Source of the DNA: Agrobacterium cucumeris
Lineage (GTDB): Bacteria; Pseudomonadota; Alphaproteobacteria; Rhizobiales; Rhizobiaceae
Direction: 5' to 3'
DNA: 64,000 nt
NCBI RefSeq assembly: GCF_030036535.1
Contig: NZ_CP080387.1
Span: 2,856,501 to 2,920,500, forward strand
The translations under genes were made by a program, and so were the position numbers. The notes beneath the pieces are model-generated. The model made no database searches. It saw only the letters and a program-made list of their open reading frames with translations, and was not told the DNA's origin. Below are positions 53,786-62,562 of this stretch, piece by piece (positions within the stretch are counted from its first letter, which is position 1; every line of letters begins with the position of its first letter).

Positions 53786-53815
53786 AACAGTCGTGTACAA
53801 TTTCAAGAAACTGTT
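53786..53815. promoter_or_regulatory. Inverted repeat in the EamA-MocR divergent promoter
   Basis: AACAGT (53786-53791) and ACTGTT (53810-53815) are exact inverse complements separated by 18 bases, and the second abuts the regulator's start codon. This is the only clear symmetry in the 82-base intergenic region. Probable binding site for the MocR protein. Confidence 0.45.
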
Positions 53816-55297
53816 ATGGTTGATGCCCCAGTACGGATGGAGAGCGGTTTGAACGAGCAGGTTGTTCCCGTCACGCGCATTGAGCCCGGAACAGGCATGC
53901 AGCCCGGAACACGCATAGAAAAAGTAATGGCGAGCATCCGCCAGCGCATCGCCGCGCGCAACCTGGTGCCGGGCGCACGTTTGCCTTCGGTGCGGGCGCT
54001 GGCAAAGGCGATGCAGGTTTCCACCTCCACCGTCGTCGAAGCCTATGACCGCCTGGTGGCTGATGGCACGATAGGTTCGCGTCCCGGCTCCGGGTTTTTT
54101 GTGGCGGGTCCGCTTGCGCCGTTATCTCTGGCCGATATCGAGCCGCGGCTGGATAGGGCGGTGGATCCCCTGTGGGTGTCGCGGCAGGCGCTGGATGAGG
54201 CCTCCGTCCTTGCCAAGCCCGGCTGCGGCTGGCTTCCCGCGTCATGGATGCCGGAGGAGGCGCTGCGGCGGGCGATGCGGGGGCTTGCTCGTGCGGATAC
54301 TGCCCTGCTGACGGATTATGCGAGCCCAATGGGGCTGCTGCAACTTCGCCAGCTTCTGTCGCGCAGGCTTGCCGAACACGGCGTACAGGCGGGCGCCGGC
54401 CAGATCATGCTCACCGACTCCGGTACGCAGGCGATCGATCTTCTCTGCCGTTTCCTGCTGCAGCCGGGGGATGCGGTGATTGTCGACGATCCCTGTTATT
54501 TCAATTTCCATGCGCTGCTGCGCGCGCACCGCGTCAGGGTCATCGGCGTGCCCTACACGCCAACCGGGCCGGACCTGCCGTTGTTCGAGCAGGCGTCGAA
54601 AGAACACCAGCCACGTCTTTATATTACCAATTCCGCGATCCATAATCCGACCAGCGCCAGACTTTCCGCCGTTACCGCCCATCGGCTGTTGATGCTCGCC
54701 GAACAGGCGGGGCTGACCATCATCGAGGATGATATTTTTGCCGATTTCGAAACACAGGCGGCACCGCGGCTGGCTGCTTTTGATGGTCTTAACCGTGTTG
54801 TCCAGATCGGCAGCTTTTCAAAAACCCTGTCGGCTTCCGTGCGGTGCGGTTTCATCGCGGCACCTCTGGCATGGGTGGAAGCGCTGACCGATCTCAAGAT
54901 CGCCACCGCTTTCGGTGGAGCGCATTTTTCTGCGGCGCTGGTACTGTCGCTTTTGACGGATGGCAGTTACCGCAAGCATGTCGAGGCGCTTCGACTGCGC
55001 CTTGCGGCCGTGATGCCGCAGGCGGCGGCACGTCTGAAGTCGATTGGATGTGTGCCCTGGATCGAGCCGCAGGCGGGCATGTTTTTATGGTGCCGTCTGC
55101 CGGACGGAGTGGATGCGGGCGATGTGGCGCGCCGCGCGCTTGCGCAGCAGGTGGTTCTGGCACCCGGCAACGTCTTCAGTTCCTCGCAGAATGCATCCAG
55201 TTTCATGCGTTTCAATGTATCGCAAATGGGCAGTCCGCAGACCATGACGGTGCTGGAGGATGCGCTCCGGGAGGCGGCCGATCACCGCCTGCCCTGA
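53816..55297 (+). CDS. MocR/PdxR-type regulator (GntR helix plus aminotransferase domain)
   Basis: 493 residues: N-terminal GntR winged helix (about 30-100; LPSVRALAKAMQVSTSTVVEAYDRL) fused to a class I aminotransferase-like domain (about 125-490) with the PLP-binding lysine in IGSFSKTLSASVRCGF. MocR proteins sense PLP or an amino compound. It is divergent from the EamA transporter and likely controls it. An alternative start is Met8. Confidence 0.92.
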   Translation: MVDAPVRMESGLNEQVVPVTRIEPGTGMQPGTRIEKVMASIRQRIAARNLVPGARLPSVRALAKAMQVSTSTVVEAYDRLVADGTIGSRPGSGFFVAGPLAPLSLADIEPRLDRAVDPLWVSRQALDEASVLAKPGCGWLPASWMPEEALRRAMRGLARADTALLTDYASPMGLLQLRQLLSRRLAEHGVQAGAGQIMLTDSGTQAIDLLCRFLLQPGDAVIVDDPCYFNFHALLRAHRVRVIGVPYTPTGPDLPLFEQASKEHQPRLYITNSAIHNPTSARLSAVTAHRLLMLAEQAGLTIIEDDIFADFETQAAPRLAAFDGLNRVVQIGSFSKTLSASVRCGFIAAPLAWVEALTDLKIATAFGGAHFSAALVLSLLTDGSYRKHVEALRLRLAAVMPQAAARLKSIGCVPWIEPQAGMFLWCRLPDGVDAGDVARRALAQQVVLAPGNVFSSSQNASSFMRFNVSQMGSPQTMTVLEDALREAADHRLP

Positions 55298-55368
55298 AGG
55301 CATGGGGATGAATCGGAACAAAATCGCGTGAACACCGTTTTCTCCGCAGAGTGAAGAGGAGAAATACC

Positions 55369-55686
55369 ATGACATTCGATCCCAACAACCCGCGCCCGGA
55401 CCGCGATCTTCGTCCGGAACTGAATATCAGCAATGAGCCGACTGCCCGGACCTCGTCGTCCTGGGTACCGTGGCTGGCGATCATCGTCGTTGTACTGGTG
55501 GGCGTTTTTGCCTGGTCGCAGATGAGCGGCCCGACCACCGATCCGGCCACGACATCGTCCACCACGCCGCCTGCGGCCACGGATCAGGCACCGGCACCCA
55601 TGGCGCCGACTGCCCCGGCAACGCCGCCGGCAAATAACACGGCCCCGGCAAGCCCGAATACGGGTGGCACTCAGACCCAGCCGTAA
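55369..55686 (+). CDS. Small membrane-anchored protein with low-complexity Pro/Ala/Thr tail
   Basis: 105 residues from the ATG preceded by GAGGAG. A charged N-terminus (about 1-30), a single membrane span (WVPWLAIIVVVLVGVFAWS), then about 50 residues almost entirely Pro, Ala, Thr, Ser, Asn and Gln. I recognise no family. It is followed by a strong terminator, so it forms its own short transcript. Confidence 0.72.
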   Translation: MTFDPNNPRPDRDLRPELNISNEPTARTSSSWVPWLAIIVVVLVGVFAWSQMSGPTTDPATTSSTTPPAATDQAPAPMAPTAPATPPANNTAPASPNTGGTQTQP

Positions 55687-55708
55687 TGGGCTGACTGACA
55701 TGATAAGA

Positions 55709-55736
55709 CCGTCTGCCTTCGGGCAGGCGGTTTTTT
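55709..55736 (+). terminator. Rho-independent terminator
   Basis: CCGTCTGCC and GGGCAGGCGG pair with one G-U around TTC, followed by TTTTTT. It lies 23 bases after the small membrane protein gene. Confidence 0.92.
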
Positions 55737-55760
55737 CGTGGGTGCAATCAGCTTTCGCGT

Positions 55761-56219
55761 TTAGAGCTGCTCCATCGCCGATGGGCTATTGGACACCTTG
55801 GACCAGCGGGCGATCGATTCTTTCGCCAGCGCTGCAAGCGTTATGCTCCCAAAGCGGGACAGGAGGATGGTTTCCGCCTCTTTCATCGCGTCAAAAAGGG
55901 CCTCATTGACCGCCTGTTCTATAACGCAGTTCGGATTGTCGCCCGCCAGACCGATGGAAAACAGCTCCGGTGCGCCGAGCGCCCGGTAAATATCCAGCAG
56001 GGTGATCTCGCTGAGCGGTCGCGCCAGGACCCAGCCGCCGCCATGGCCTTTTTCCGATGAGACATAACCATGCTCCCGCAGGCCCGCCATGGTTCTGCGC
56101 ACCACCACAGGATTGGTCTGCAGCATGGCCGCGATGCTTTCAGAGGTCGCCGCTCTCTCGTGTTTTTCCATATGGATCAGAATATGCAGCACCCTTGAAA
56201 GGCGCGTGTCGTGTCTCAT
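55761..56219 (-). CDS. Rrf2-family transcriptional regulator (YwnA-like)
   Basis: 152 residues from the ATG giving MRHDTRLSRVLHILIHM, the normal start of this subfamily; the frame is open 18 codons further, which would reach into the operator. Winged helix with SESIAAMLQTNPVVVRRTMAGLREHGYV. It lacks the three-cysteine cluster of RirA or IscR and has only one cysteine (NPNCVIEQ), so it is probably a thiol or redox switch. Divergent from a flavin disulfide reductase with twin operators between them. Confidence 0.88.
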   Translation of the reverse strand: MRHDTRLSRVLHILIHMEKHERAATSESIAAMLQTNPVVVRRTMAGLREHGYVSSEKGHGGGWVLARPLSEITLLDIYRALGAPELFSIGLAGDNPNCVIEQAVNEALFDAMKEAETILLSRFGSITLAALAKESIARWSKVSNSPSAMEQL

Positions 56220-56264
56220 TGCGTAAGCCCATTTGTTTTTCGCCACGCTATCAGTTCCGAAGTG

Positions 56265-56328
56265 ACGTAACAATATAAGTTGCGTGACCCTTGACTCGAA
56301 AAATCACGTAACAATATAAGTATCGTGA
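56265..56328. promoter_or_regulatory. Two direct-repeat operators between the Rrf2 and reductase genes
   Basis: ACGTAACAATATAAGT occurs exactly at 56265-56280 and again at 56306-56321, each followed by TGCGTGA or ATCGTGA. The start-to-start distance is 41 bases, close to four helical turns, so both sit on one face of the DNA. Each copy is loosely dyad-symmetric (TCACG ... CGTGA). Likely sites for the divergent Rrf2 protein. Confidence 0.7.
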
Positions 56329-56373
56329 AAATAAGCGGGCGCTTCCTGCCCGGTCTTGAACGATAGGTGCATC

Positions 56374-57261
56374 ATGAAATTCGACGTCATCGTCATCGGC
56401 GGCAGCTATGCCGGTCTATCCGCCGCCCTGCAGCTGGGCCGCGCCAGAAAGAACGTTCTTGTTGTGGATGCGGGTAAAAGAAGGAACCGTTTTGCCAGCC
56501 ATTCCCATGGGTTTCTTGGACAGGATGGCAAGGCACCGGGCGAGATCGTCGCCGAAGCGCGACGTCAGATCGAGCGTTACCAGACGATAGCGTGGGCAGA
56601 GGGTAGCGTGACCGGCGCCGAGGGGTCTTTTGGCGATTTCGCCATTGAGATTGACGGTCATCGCCGCGAAAATGCGGCCCGGCTGATACTTGCCATGGGC
56701 GTTACCGATCAGCTGCCTGACATAGCCGGGCTGAAAGAGCGCTGGGGCTCTTCGGTCTTTCATTGCCCTTATTGCCATGGCTACGAACTCGATCAGGGAA
56801 AAATCGGCGTCATTGCCGCTTCACCCATGGCTATTCATCACGCCCTGATGCTGCCGGACTGGGGTGAGACGACTTTCTTTACCAATGGCATGTTCGTGCC
56901 GGATGAGGATCAGGCCGCACTTCTGTCTGCCCGTGGTGTCCGGGTGGAAAAAGACCCTATCGCGGAAATTGCCGGACATGCGGATGTCGTTCTGGCCGAC
57001 GGCCGCAGCATTGCGCTGGCCGGTCTTTTCACTCAGCCGAAATTGCAGATCACCTCGGAATGGATCGGGAAACTCGGTTGCTCCGTGGAGGAGGGGCCTA
57101 TGGGATCGAGCATCGTGACTGATGCCATGAAACAGACCACGGTCCGCGGCGTCTTTGCCTGCGGTGATGTCGCAAGGCCGGCAGGCTCGGTCGCCCTTGC
57201 GGTGGGCGATGGTGCCATGGCAGGTGCTGCGGCGCACCGGTCGATCCTGTTTCCGGAATGA
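56374..57261 (+). CDS. Thioredoxin-reductase-like FAD/NAD(P) oxidoreductase
   Basis: 295 residues from the ATG giving MKFDVIVIGG. FAD motif GGSYAGLSAALQLGRA, redox pair Cys131-Pro-Tyr-Cys134 in FHCPYCHGYE and C-terminal ACGDVARPAGSVALAVGDGAMAG. This is the TrxB-like family with a CPYC active site, distinct from canonical CATC-type TrxB. Partner protein unknown. Its stop abuts the AraC gene's stop (TGATCA). Confidence 0.88.
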   Translation: MKFDVIVIGGSYAGLSAALQLGRARKNVLVVDAGKRRNRFASHSHGFLGQDGKAPGEIVAEARRQIERYQTIAWAEGSVTGAEGSFGDFAIEIDGHRRENAARLILAMGVTDQLPDIAGLKERWGSSVFHCPYCHGYELDQGKIGVIAASPMAIHHALMLPDWGETTFFTNGMFVPDEDQAALLSARGVRVEKDPIAEIAGHADVVLADGRSIALAGLFTQPKLQITSEWIGKLGCSVEEGPMGSSIVTDAMKQTTVRGVFACGDVARPAGSVALAVGDGAMAGAAAHRSILFPE

Positions 57262-58134
57262 TCAGCTGGAGGTGAGGCTAAGCCAGCGTCCGGGCGGCAT
57301 GCCGAAGGCGTTCTTGAAATGCCGGGTGAAATGCGCCTGATCGGCAAACCCGCAGGCAAATGCCGTTTCAGCAAGGCTGGCGCCGGCCCGCATCATCTCC
57401 TTGCATTTTTGTAGTCGCCGCATGATGAGATAACGATGCGGGCTGGTTCCCAGCAGGCCACGGAAATGCCGGAAGAGCGTAAAGCGGTCGAGCCCGCTTA
57501 TTCGCTCCAACTCCTCTGCACCGACAGTGTCGGCACTGTTCTCCAGCAGATAGTCCCGACACCGCAAAACGGCGGCGTGGTCAATCCGTTTGATGGTTGT
57601 AGCGCGGCCATTTGAATGTTTGGAAAGCAGATCCGCCAGTCTTGATTGCCAGTCGGTCAGGAGCAGATTGTCCGGCTCGCTCTCGAGATTGCCGAGCGCC
57701 TCGATCAGACATTGCCGGAACGCGGCGTCCTCGATAACGGGATTTTTTGCAAAGGGCAGCGCCTGATATCCCGCCTGCGCGATTTTTTCAGGCGGGAGAT
57801 AGAGCATACGGTAGCGCAGGCCTTCATCCGTGCCTGCGCCGCCATCGTGCACTTCGTCGGGATGCAGCACGATGACATTTCCCGGCATGCTGAAATGCGA
57901 GGTGCCGCGATAGGAAAAAGTCTGGACGCCGGAAAGTGTGACGCCGAGCGCGTAGGTGTCATGGCGATGCGGCGCATAAGCGTTGCCATGAAAGCGTGCT
58001 TCGATGCGTTCTATGCCCTCGCTTGCGGGCGCCTGCACGATCCCCTCGAATTTGCACGAACGTTCAAGATCGATGGTGCGCGAAGGGTCTAGGGTTGCTT
58101 CTCTTTCGTAACCACAGCCAGATTGAGTTCGCAT
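57262..58134 (-). CDS. AraC-family regulator with cupin N-terminal domain
   Basis: 290 residues from the ATG chosen, whose bases overlap the divergent DUF2000 start (CATG). N-terminal cupin-like sensor (about 40-130; HRHDTYALGVTLSGVQTFSYRG) and C-terminal double helix-turn-helix (about 190-285; LERISGLDRFTLFRHFRGLLGTSPHRYL). Longer open frames upstream run antisense to DUF2000. It may regulate the divergent DUF2000 gene. Confidence 0.88.
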   Translation of the reverse strand: MRTQSGCGYEREATLDPSRTIDLERSCKFEGIVQAPASEGIERIEARFHGNAYAPHRHDTYALGVTLSGVQTFSYRGTSHFSMPGNVIVLHPDEVHDGGAGTDEGLRYRMLYLPPEKIAQAGYQALPFAKNPVIEDAAFRQCLIEALGNLESEPDNLLLTDWQSRLADLLSKHSNGRATTIKRIDHAAVLRCRDYLLENSADTVGAEELERISGLDRFTLFRHFRGLLGTSPHRYLIMRRLQKCKEMMRAGASLAETAFACGFADQAHFTRHFKNAFGMPPGRWLSLTSS

Positions 58135-58540
58135 GTTTGATACCAAGATCGCCGTCATCCTTCGTGATGACCTTGCCGTGTGGCAAAAACTGAACGTTAC
58201 TGCATTTCTCATGTCCGGGATTGTCGCCCAGACCGGAGAGATCATCGGGGAACCATACCGCGATGGTGCCGGCAACGTCTACAATCCCCTGTCCATCCAG
58301 CCGATCGTTGTCATGGCCACCGATCAGGAAGCGCTCCGAAAGATCCATCAACGATCCCTCGAGCGTGATGTCACGACATCGCTCTACATTGAGGAAATGT
58401 TCGCGACCGGGCACGATGTCGCCAACCGTCAGGTATTTTCGGAGTTTTCTCCTGAGAATGCCAGGGTGGTCGGCATGGCGCTGCGGGCGGACAAGAAGAT
58501 CGTCGACAAAATCACCAAGGGCGCAAAGCTGCATACCTAA
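58133..58540 (+). CDS. DUF2000-family protein
   Basis: 135 residues beginning MFDTKIAVILRDDLAVWQKLN, the conserved start of DUF2000, so the start is well placed even though no ribosome site is evident. Peptidyl-tRNA-hydrolase-like fold is known for the family; function unknown. It starts two bases from the AraC gene and may be its target. Confidence 0.85.
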   Translation: MFDTKIAVILRDDLAVWQKLNVTAFLMSGIVAQTGEIIGEPYRDGAGNVYNPLSIQPIVVMATDQEALRKIHQRSLERDVTTSLYIEEMFATGHDVANRQVFSEFSPENARVVGMALRADKKIVDKITKGAKLHT

Positions 58541-58562
58541 CCATGTTGCTTCAAACGCAAAA

Positions 58563-58581
58563 GGGAGGCTGTAAGCCTCCC
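58563..58581 (-). terminator. Rho-independent terminator after lepA
   Basis: GGGAGGCT and AGCCTCCC form an eight-base stem around a three-base loop; on the minus strand it is followed by TTTTGCG. It lies 28 bases after the lepA stop and also just past the DUF2000 stop, but the T-run favours the minus strand. Confidence 0.8.
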
Positions 58582-58609
58582 TCCAATAGCGATGCAGTAT
58601 CAGTGCTGC

Positions 58610-60436
58610 TTATTCGTCGTTCATCTTTAGAGCGGCGATGAATGCTTCCTGCGGAATTTCCACCTTGCCGAACTGGCGCATGCGCTTTTTGCCTTCCTTC
58701 TGTTTGTCCAGAAGTTTGCGCTTACGCGTCGCGTCGCCGCCATAACACTTCGCCGTCACGTCCTTGCGCAGCGCGCGCACGGTTTCGCGGGCGATGACCT
58801 TGCCGCCGATGGCCGCCTGGATCGGGATCTGGAACATGTGCGGCGGAATGAGTTCCTTGAGTTTCTCGCACATGCCGCGCCCGCGTCGGTCGGCCGCCGA
58901 GCGGTGCACCAGCATGGAAAGCGCATCCACCGGGTCGCCATTGACGAGGATCGACATCTTGACGAGATCGCCTTCGCGATAATCGATGATGTTGTAATCG
59001 AACGAGGCGTAACCCTTGGAGATGGATTTCAGCCGGTCGTAGAAATCGAATACCACTTCGTTGAGCGGCAGTTCATAGGTGATCATCGCGCGGTTGCCGA
59101 CATAGGTCAGCTCCGTCTGCAGGCCGCGCCGGTCCTGACACAGCTTCAGGATGCCGCCGAGATATTCGTCCGGCGTCAGGATCGTCGCCTTGATCCACGG
59201 TTCGCGGATTTCCTTGATCTTCACCACATCCGGCATATCGGCCGGATTGTGAAGTTCTTTCTCGGTACCGTCAGTCAGCGTCATTTCATAGACAACCGAA
59301 GGTGCGGTGGCGACGAGATCGAGATTGAACTCGCGCTCAAGGCGTTCCTGAATGATTTCAAGATGCAGCAGGCCAAGGAAGCCGCAGCGGAAACCGAAGC
59401 CGAGAGCAGCGGACGATTCCATTTCGAAAGAGAAGGAGGCGTCGTTGAGGCGAAGCTTGCCGACAGCTGCACGCAGGTCTTCGAAGTCGGCGGCGTCGAC
59501 GGGGAAGAGGCCGCAGAATACAACGGGCTGTGCCGGCTTGAAGCCGGGCAGGGCCTGCGCCGTCGGGCGCTTGTCGTCGGTGATCGTATCGCCGACGCGG
59601 GTATCGGCAACTTCCTTGATCGAGGCGGTGATGAAGCCGATCTCGCCGGGGCCGAGGCTGTCGACATTGACCATCTTCGGGGTCAGCACACCAACGCGCT
59701 CGATGCCGTATTTCGCGCCTGAACCCATCATGCGAATCTGCTGGCCCTTGCTCAGCACGCCGTCGATGACGCGTACCAGAACCATGACGCCGAGATAGGT
59801 GTCGTACCAGCTGTCGACCAGCAGTGCCTTCAGCGGTCCGTTTTCGCCAACTTCGCTCGTCGGCGGCGGCAGGCGATTGACGATGGCTTCCAGAACATCG
59901 GGAATGCCAAGGCCGGTCTTGGCCGAAATCATCACGGCGTCGGAAGCGTCGATGCCGATCACTTCCTCGATCTGCTCCTTGATGCGGTCGGGTTCGGCCG
60001 CCGGCAGATCGATCTTGTTGAGCACCGTCACCAGTTCGTGATCGTTGTCGATCGCCTGATAGACGTTGGCAAGCGTCTGGGCTTCCACACCCTGCGATGC
60101 GTCCACCACCAGCAACGAACCCTCGCAGGCCGAAAGCGAGCGGGACACTTCGTAGGCGAAGTCGACGTGGCCGGGGGTGTCGATGAGGTTCAGCACATAG
60201 GTTTCGCCGTTATTCGCCTTGTAGTGCAGGCGCACGGTCTGGGCCTTGATGGTGATACCGCGCTCGCGCTCGATATCCATCGAATCGAGAACCTGTTCCG
60301 ACATGTCGCGTTCGGCAAGGCCGCCCGTCGACTGGATCAACCGGTCGGCCAGCGTCGATTTGCCATGATCGATGTGGGCAACGATCGAGAAGTTGCGGAT
60401 ATGGTCCAGGGGCGTGCGGGTCGAATTTGTGCTCAT
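58610..60436 (-). CDS. lepA: Elongation factor 4 (LepA)
   Basis: 608 residues, full length. GTPase domain with AHIDHGKST (G1), DTPGHVDF (G3) and NKIDLPAA (G4), then EF-G-like domains and the LepA-specific C-terminal domain with [21 protein letters not shown]. LepA acts on ribosomes during initiation or stalled translocation. Single gene unit with its own terminator. Confidence 0.98.
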   Translation of the reverse strand: MSTNSTRTPLDHIRNFSIVAHIDHGKSTLADRLIQSTGGLAERDMSEQVLDSMDIERERGITIKAQTVRLHYKANNGETYVLNLIDTPGHVDFAYEVSRSLSACEGSLLVVDASQGVEAQTLANVYQAIDNDHELVTVLNKIDLPAAEPDRIKEQIEEVIGIDASDAVMISAKTGLGIPDVLEAIVNRLPPPTSEVGENGPLKALLVDSWYDTYLGVMVLVRVIDGVLSKGQQIRMMGSGAKYGIERVGVLTPKMVNVDSLGPGEIGFITASIKEVADTRVGDTITDDKRPTAQALPGFKPAQPVVFCGLFPVDAADFEDLRAAVGKLRLNDASFSFEMESSAALGFGFRCGFLGLLHLEIIQERLEREFNLDLVATAPSVVYEMTLTDGTEKELHNPADMPDVVKIKEIREPWIKATILTPDEYLGGILKLCQDRRGLQTELTYVGNRAMITYELPLNEVVFDFYDRLKSISKGYASFDYNIIDYREGDLVKMSILVNGDPVDALSMLVHRSAADRRGRGMCEKLKELIPPHMFQIPIQAAIGGKVIARETVRALRKDVTAKCYGGDATRKRKLLDKQKEGKKRMRQFGKVEIPQEAFIAALKMNDE

Positions 60437-60486
60437 GCTCCGCGCTATAGCAGGGGCTTCTCATGCCGCAAAGCGGGAATTTGGTT

Positions 60487-60511
60487 AAAAGCCCTTTAAA
60501 ATGGGCTTTTT
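60487..60511 (-). terminator. Rho-independent terminator overlapping the nitrilase stop
   Basis: AAAAAGCCC and GGGCTTTT (minus strand) flank an eight-base AT loop; the hairpin begins within the stop codon of the nitrilase gene. Confidence 0.8.
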
Positions 60512-61379
60512 AGATCGCAAATTGCTCCGGCCAGTCGCGACGGGTGGCCACCTGTCCCTCGGTTCTGAGTCTTGCGACAGCGGCAAGATCGATATCGGCA
60601 ATCAATAGCGTGCTCTGCGTCACCGCATCGCTGTCGCTTTCCGCAAGGATGCCGGATGCCGGCATGCCATAGTCGGACGGCACGTAAAGCGCCGCACGGC
60701 CGCGATTTTCATCAACCGCAGGCGACCATGGGGCCTCGCCTGCGGTGGGAGAGGAGAGCACGGCATATTGGTTTTCCAGCGCCCGCGCCTGCGCGCCGAT
60801 GCGCACCCGGTAAGCGCCTGCCAGCGTGTCGGTGCAGCTTGGCGCGAGAACGAGTTCCACGCCGAGTTCCGCCAGCCTGCGGCCGAGCATGGGAAACTCA
60901 TTATCGTAACAGATGAGGATGCCGAGCTTGCCGACTGGCGTGTCGAAGGCTTTCAGACCCTCTGCACCGGCATGGATGTTCCATTGCTCCCGCTCGAAAC
61001 GGGTCATGATCTGCTTGTCCTGATAACCGATCAACCCGTCCGGTCCAAACAGCCATGCCCGGTTGCGGAACTTGCCGTCCGGGTCCTTCACCGGCGCGCT
61101 GCCCGGTTGGAAGAGGATTTGATGTTGTCGTGCCAGCTCCTCGCAAAGTTCCACCCAGGAAGGAATAAGCGGCTGTATCTCTTCGATGGAACGATGCAGA
61201 TCCGACCGTGCCTCGGGCGGTAATTGCCCGGTCAGCGCCATGGCAGAATATTCCGGCAGAAGCAGCAGTTCCGCACCCGTTTCTTTCGCCTCGCGCACGA
61301 TGGCGGCAAGATGCGCCGCATAGGCTTCCCATGTCTCGATCAGTTCGATGGCATATTGGCTGGCGGCGAGGCGGGTCAT
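60510..61379 (-). CDS. Carbon-nitrogen hydrolase (nitrilase superfamily)
   Basis: 289 residues with the catalytic triad Glu43 (LPEYSAM), Lys122 (QDKQIMTRF) and Cys157 (ICYDNEFP). Amidase or cyclic-amide hydrolase activity is likely; substrate unknown. It overlaps the upstream GNAT gene by four bases (ATGA). In other bacteria I recall a GNAT domain and a carbon-nitrogen hydrolase fused in one protein, so the two may form a complex. Confidence 0.92.
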   Translation of the reverse strand: MTRLAASQYAIELIETWEAYAAHLAAIVREAKETGAELLLLPEYSAMALTGQLPPEARSDLHRSIEEIQPLIPSWVELCEELARQHQILFQPGSAPVKDPDGKFRNRAWLFGPDGLIGYQDKQIMTRFEREQWNIHAGAEGLKAFDTPVGKLGILICYDNEFPMLGRRLAELGVELVLAPSCTDTLAGAYRVRIGAQARALENQYAVLSSPTAGEAPWSPAVDENRGRAALYVPSDYGMPASGILAESDSDAVTQSTLLIADIDLAAVARLRTEGQVATRRDWPEQFAI

Positions 61380-61996
61380 CGGTTTCTATCTCCTGCGGCG
61401 ATGTTCTTCATCCAGAAGGACAGCGGTTTCGGGCTCTCGACGCTCTCATCGATATCCTGCCAGGTAAAGCTGGTGCGCAGCTCGGGGTGGTGGCGGTAGC
61501 CGCGCTTTTCCCAGAAGGCATTTAGCGGCACGTAATCTGCCGGGCGGCGCGGGTGATTGGCGGGCCGTTCGACAGCGCAGAAGGTGCACCAGTCGAAGTC
61601 GAGACGTCTGGCATGGGCCTCCCGTTCCTCGAAAAACCGCACGCCGATGCCGTGACCACGATAATCCGGCAACAGCACGCTTTCGCCGAAATAAAACAGC
61701 TGCGACGGGTCGTAACCGGCCGCCAGGAAAGGCGATTTCACCTCGTCGGTTTCCGCCGCCATGGGCATGCCCGTGGACATGCCGACAACCTGCCCGCCGT
61801 CGAGCGCCAGCACGAAAACAGCGCCCTTCGTATCGGCATAGGTGGCCAGATATTTGCGCTCATATTCCACCGAACCATCATAGAGATAGGGGAAGGCGCG
61901 GAACACCGTGATCCGCAGCCGTGCGAGATCATCGAAATAGGGTGCGGCATCAATGCCGGAAAGAGACTTGATTTCGACGGTCATGGGCATTTTCAC
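61376..61996 (-). CDS. GNAT-family N-acetyltransferase
   Basis: 206 residues (202 from Met5). GNAT acetyl-CoA site LLPDYRGHGIGVRFFEEREAHA near residues 107-128, preceded by beta strands. It is the first gene of a pair with the nitrilase, coupled by an ATGA overlap. Substrate unknown. Confidence 0.85.
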   Translation of the reverse strand: MKMPMTVEIKSLSGIDAAPYFDDLARLRITVFRAFPYLYDGSVEYERKYLATYADTKGAVFVLALDGGQVVGMSTGMPMAAETDEVKSPFLAAGYDPSQLFYFGESVLLPDYRGHGIGVRFFEEREAHARRLDFDWCTFCAVERPANHPRRPADYVPLNAFWEKRGYRHHPELRTSFTWQDIDESVESPKPLSFWMKNIAAGDRNR

Positions 61997-62057
61997 TTTC
62001 GGTTCCGCTGGTTATACCGTCATGGAAAACCCGCGCAAGCATTGAACGGAGAAGACG

Positions 62058-62459
62058 ATGACCGCTGCCGAGACCATCCGCGCCTATTACGATGCCTTCA
62101 ACCGACAGGACATGGATGCCTTTCTGGCGCTTCTTCATGACGAGGTGGTGCATGACATCAATCAGGGCGAGCGCCAGGCCGGCAAGGCGGCTTTTGCCTC
62201 CTTCATGGACCACATGAACCGCTGCTATAAGGAAAACCTCACCGACATGGTGATCATGGCGAGCGCAGACGGTAAACGTGCCTCGGCGGAATTCACCGTC
62301 AATGGCGAATATCTCAAGACTGATGAGGGATTGCCGGAAGCCGATGGCCAGAAATACGTCCTGCCCGCCGGTGCCTTCTTCGACCTGAAGGATGGAAAAG
62401 TTAGTCGAGTAACAAACTACTATAATCTGAACGACTGGATTGCCCAGGTCGGTGCCTGA
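62058..62459 (+). CDS. SnoaL-like (NTF2-fold) protein
   Basis: 133 residues with a single NTF2-like alpha/beta cone: AYYDAFNRQDMDAFLALLHDEVVHDINQGERQAG and GAFFDLKDGKVSRVTNYYNLNDW. It resembles ketosteroid-isomerase-related proteins of unknown role. Divergent from the GNAT/nitrilase unit and 95 bases before the XRE regulator. Confidence 0.85.
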   Translation: MTAAETIRAYYDAFNRQDMDAFLALLHDEVVHDINQGERQAGKAAFASFMDHMNRCYKENLTDMVIMASADGKRASAEFTVNGEYLKTDEGLPEADGQKYVLPAGAFFDLKDGKVSRVTNYYNLNDWIAQVGA

Positions 62460-62527
62460 AGCCTTCATTGTTCCCGCGATAATGGCCATCCGACGGTAAT
62501 CGGGTTTCCACTATCATGGATATTGAC

Positions 62528-62562
62528 TCCATCATATGGGAATTCTAATCTCATATGATGGA
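62528..62562. promoter_or_regulatory. Perfect inverted repeat spanning the start codon of the XRE-cupin gene
   Basis: TCCATCATATG (62528-62538) and CATATGATGGA (62552-62562) are exact inverse complements with 11-base arms and a 13-base spacer. The right arm contains the ATG start codon(s) of the regulator gene. A dimeric XRE protein bound here would block both transcription and possibly translation, so autorepression is likely. Confidence 0.75.
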
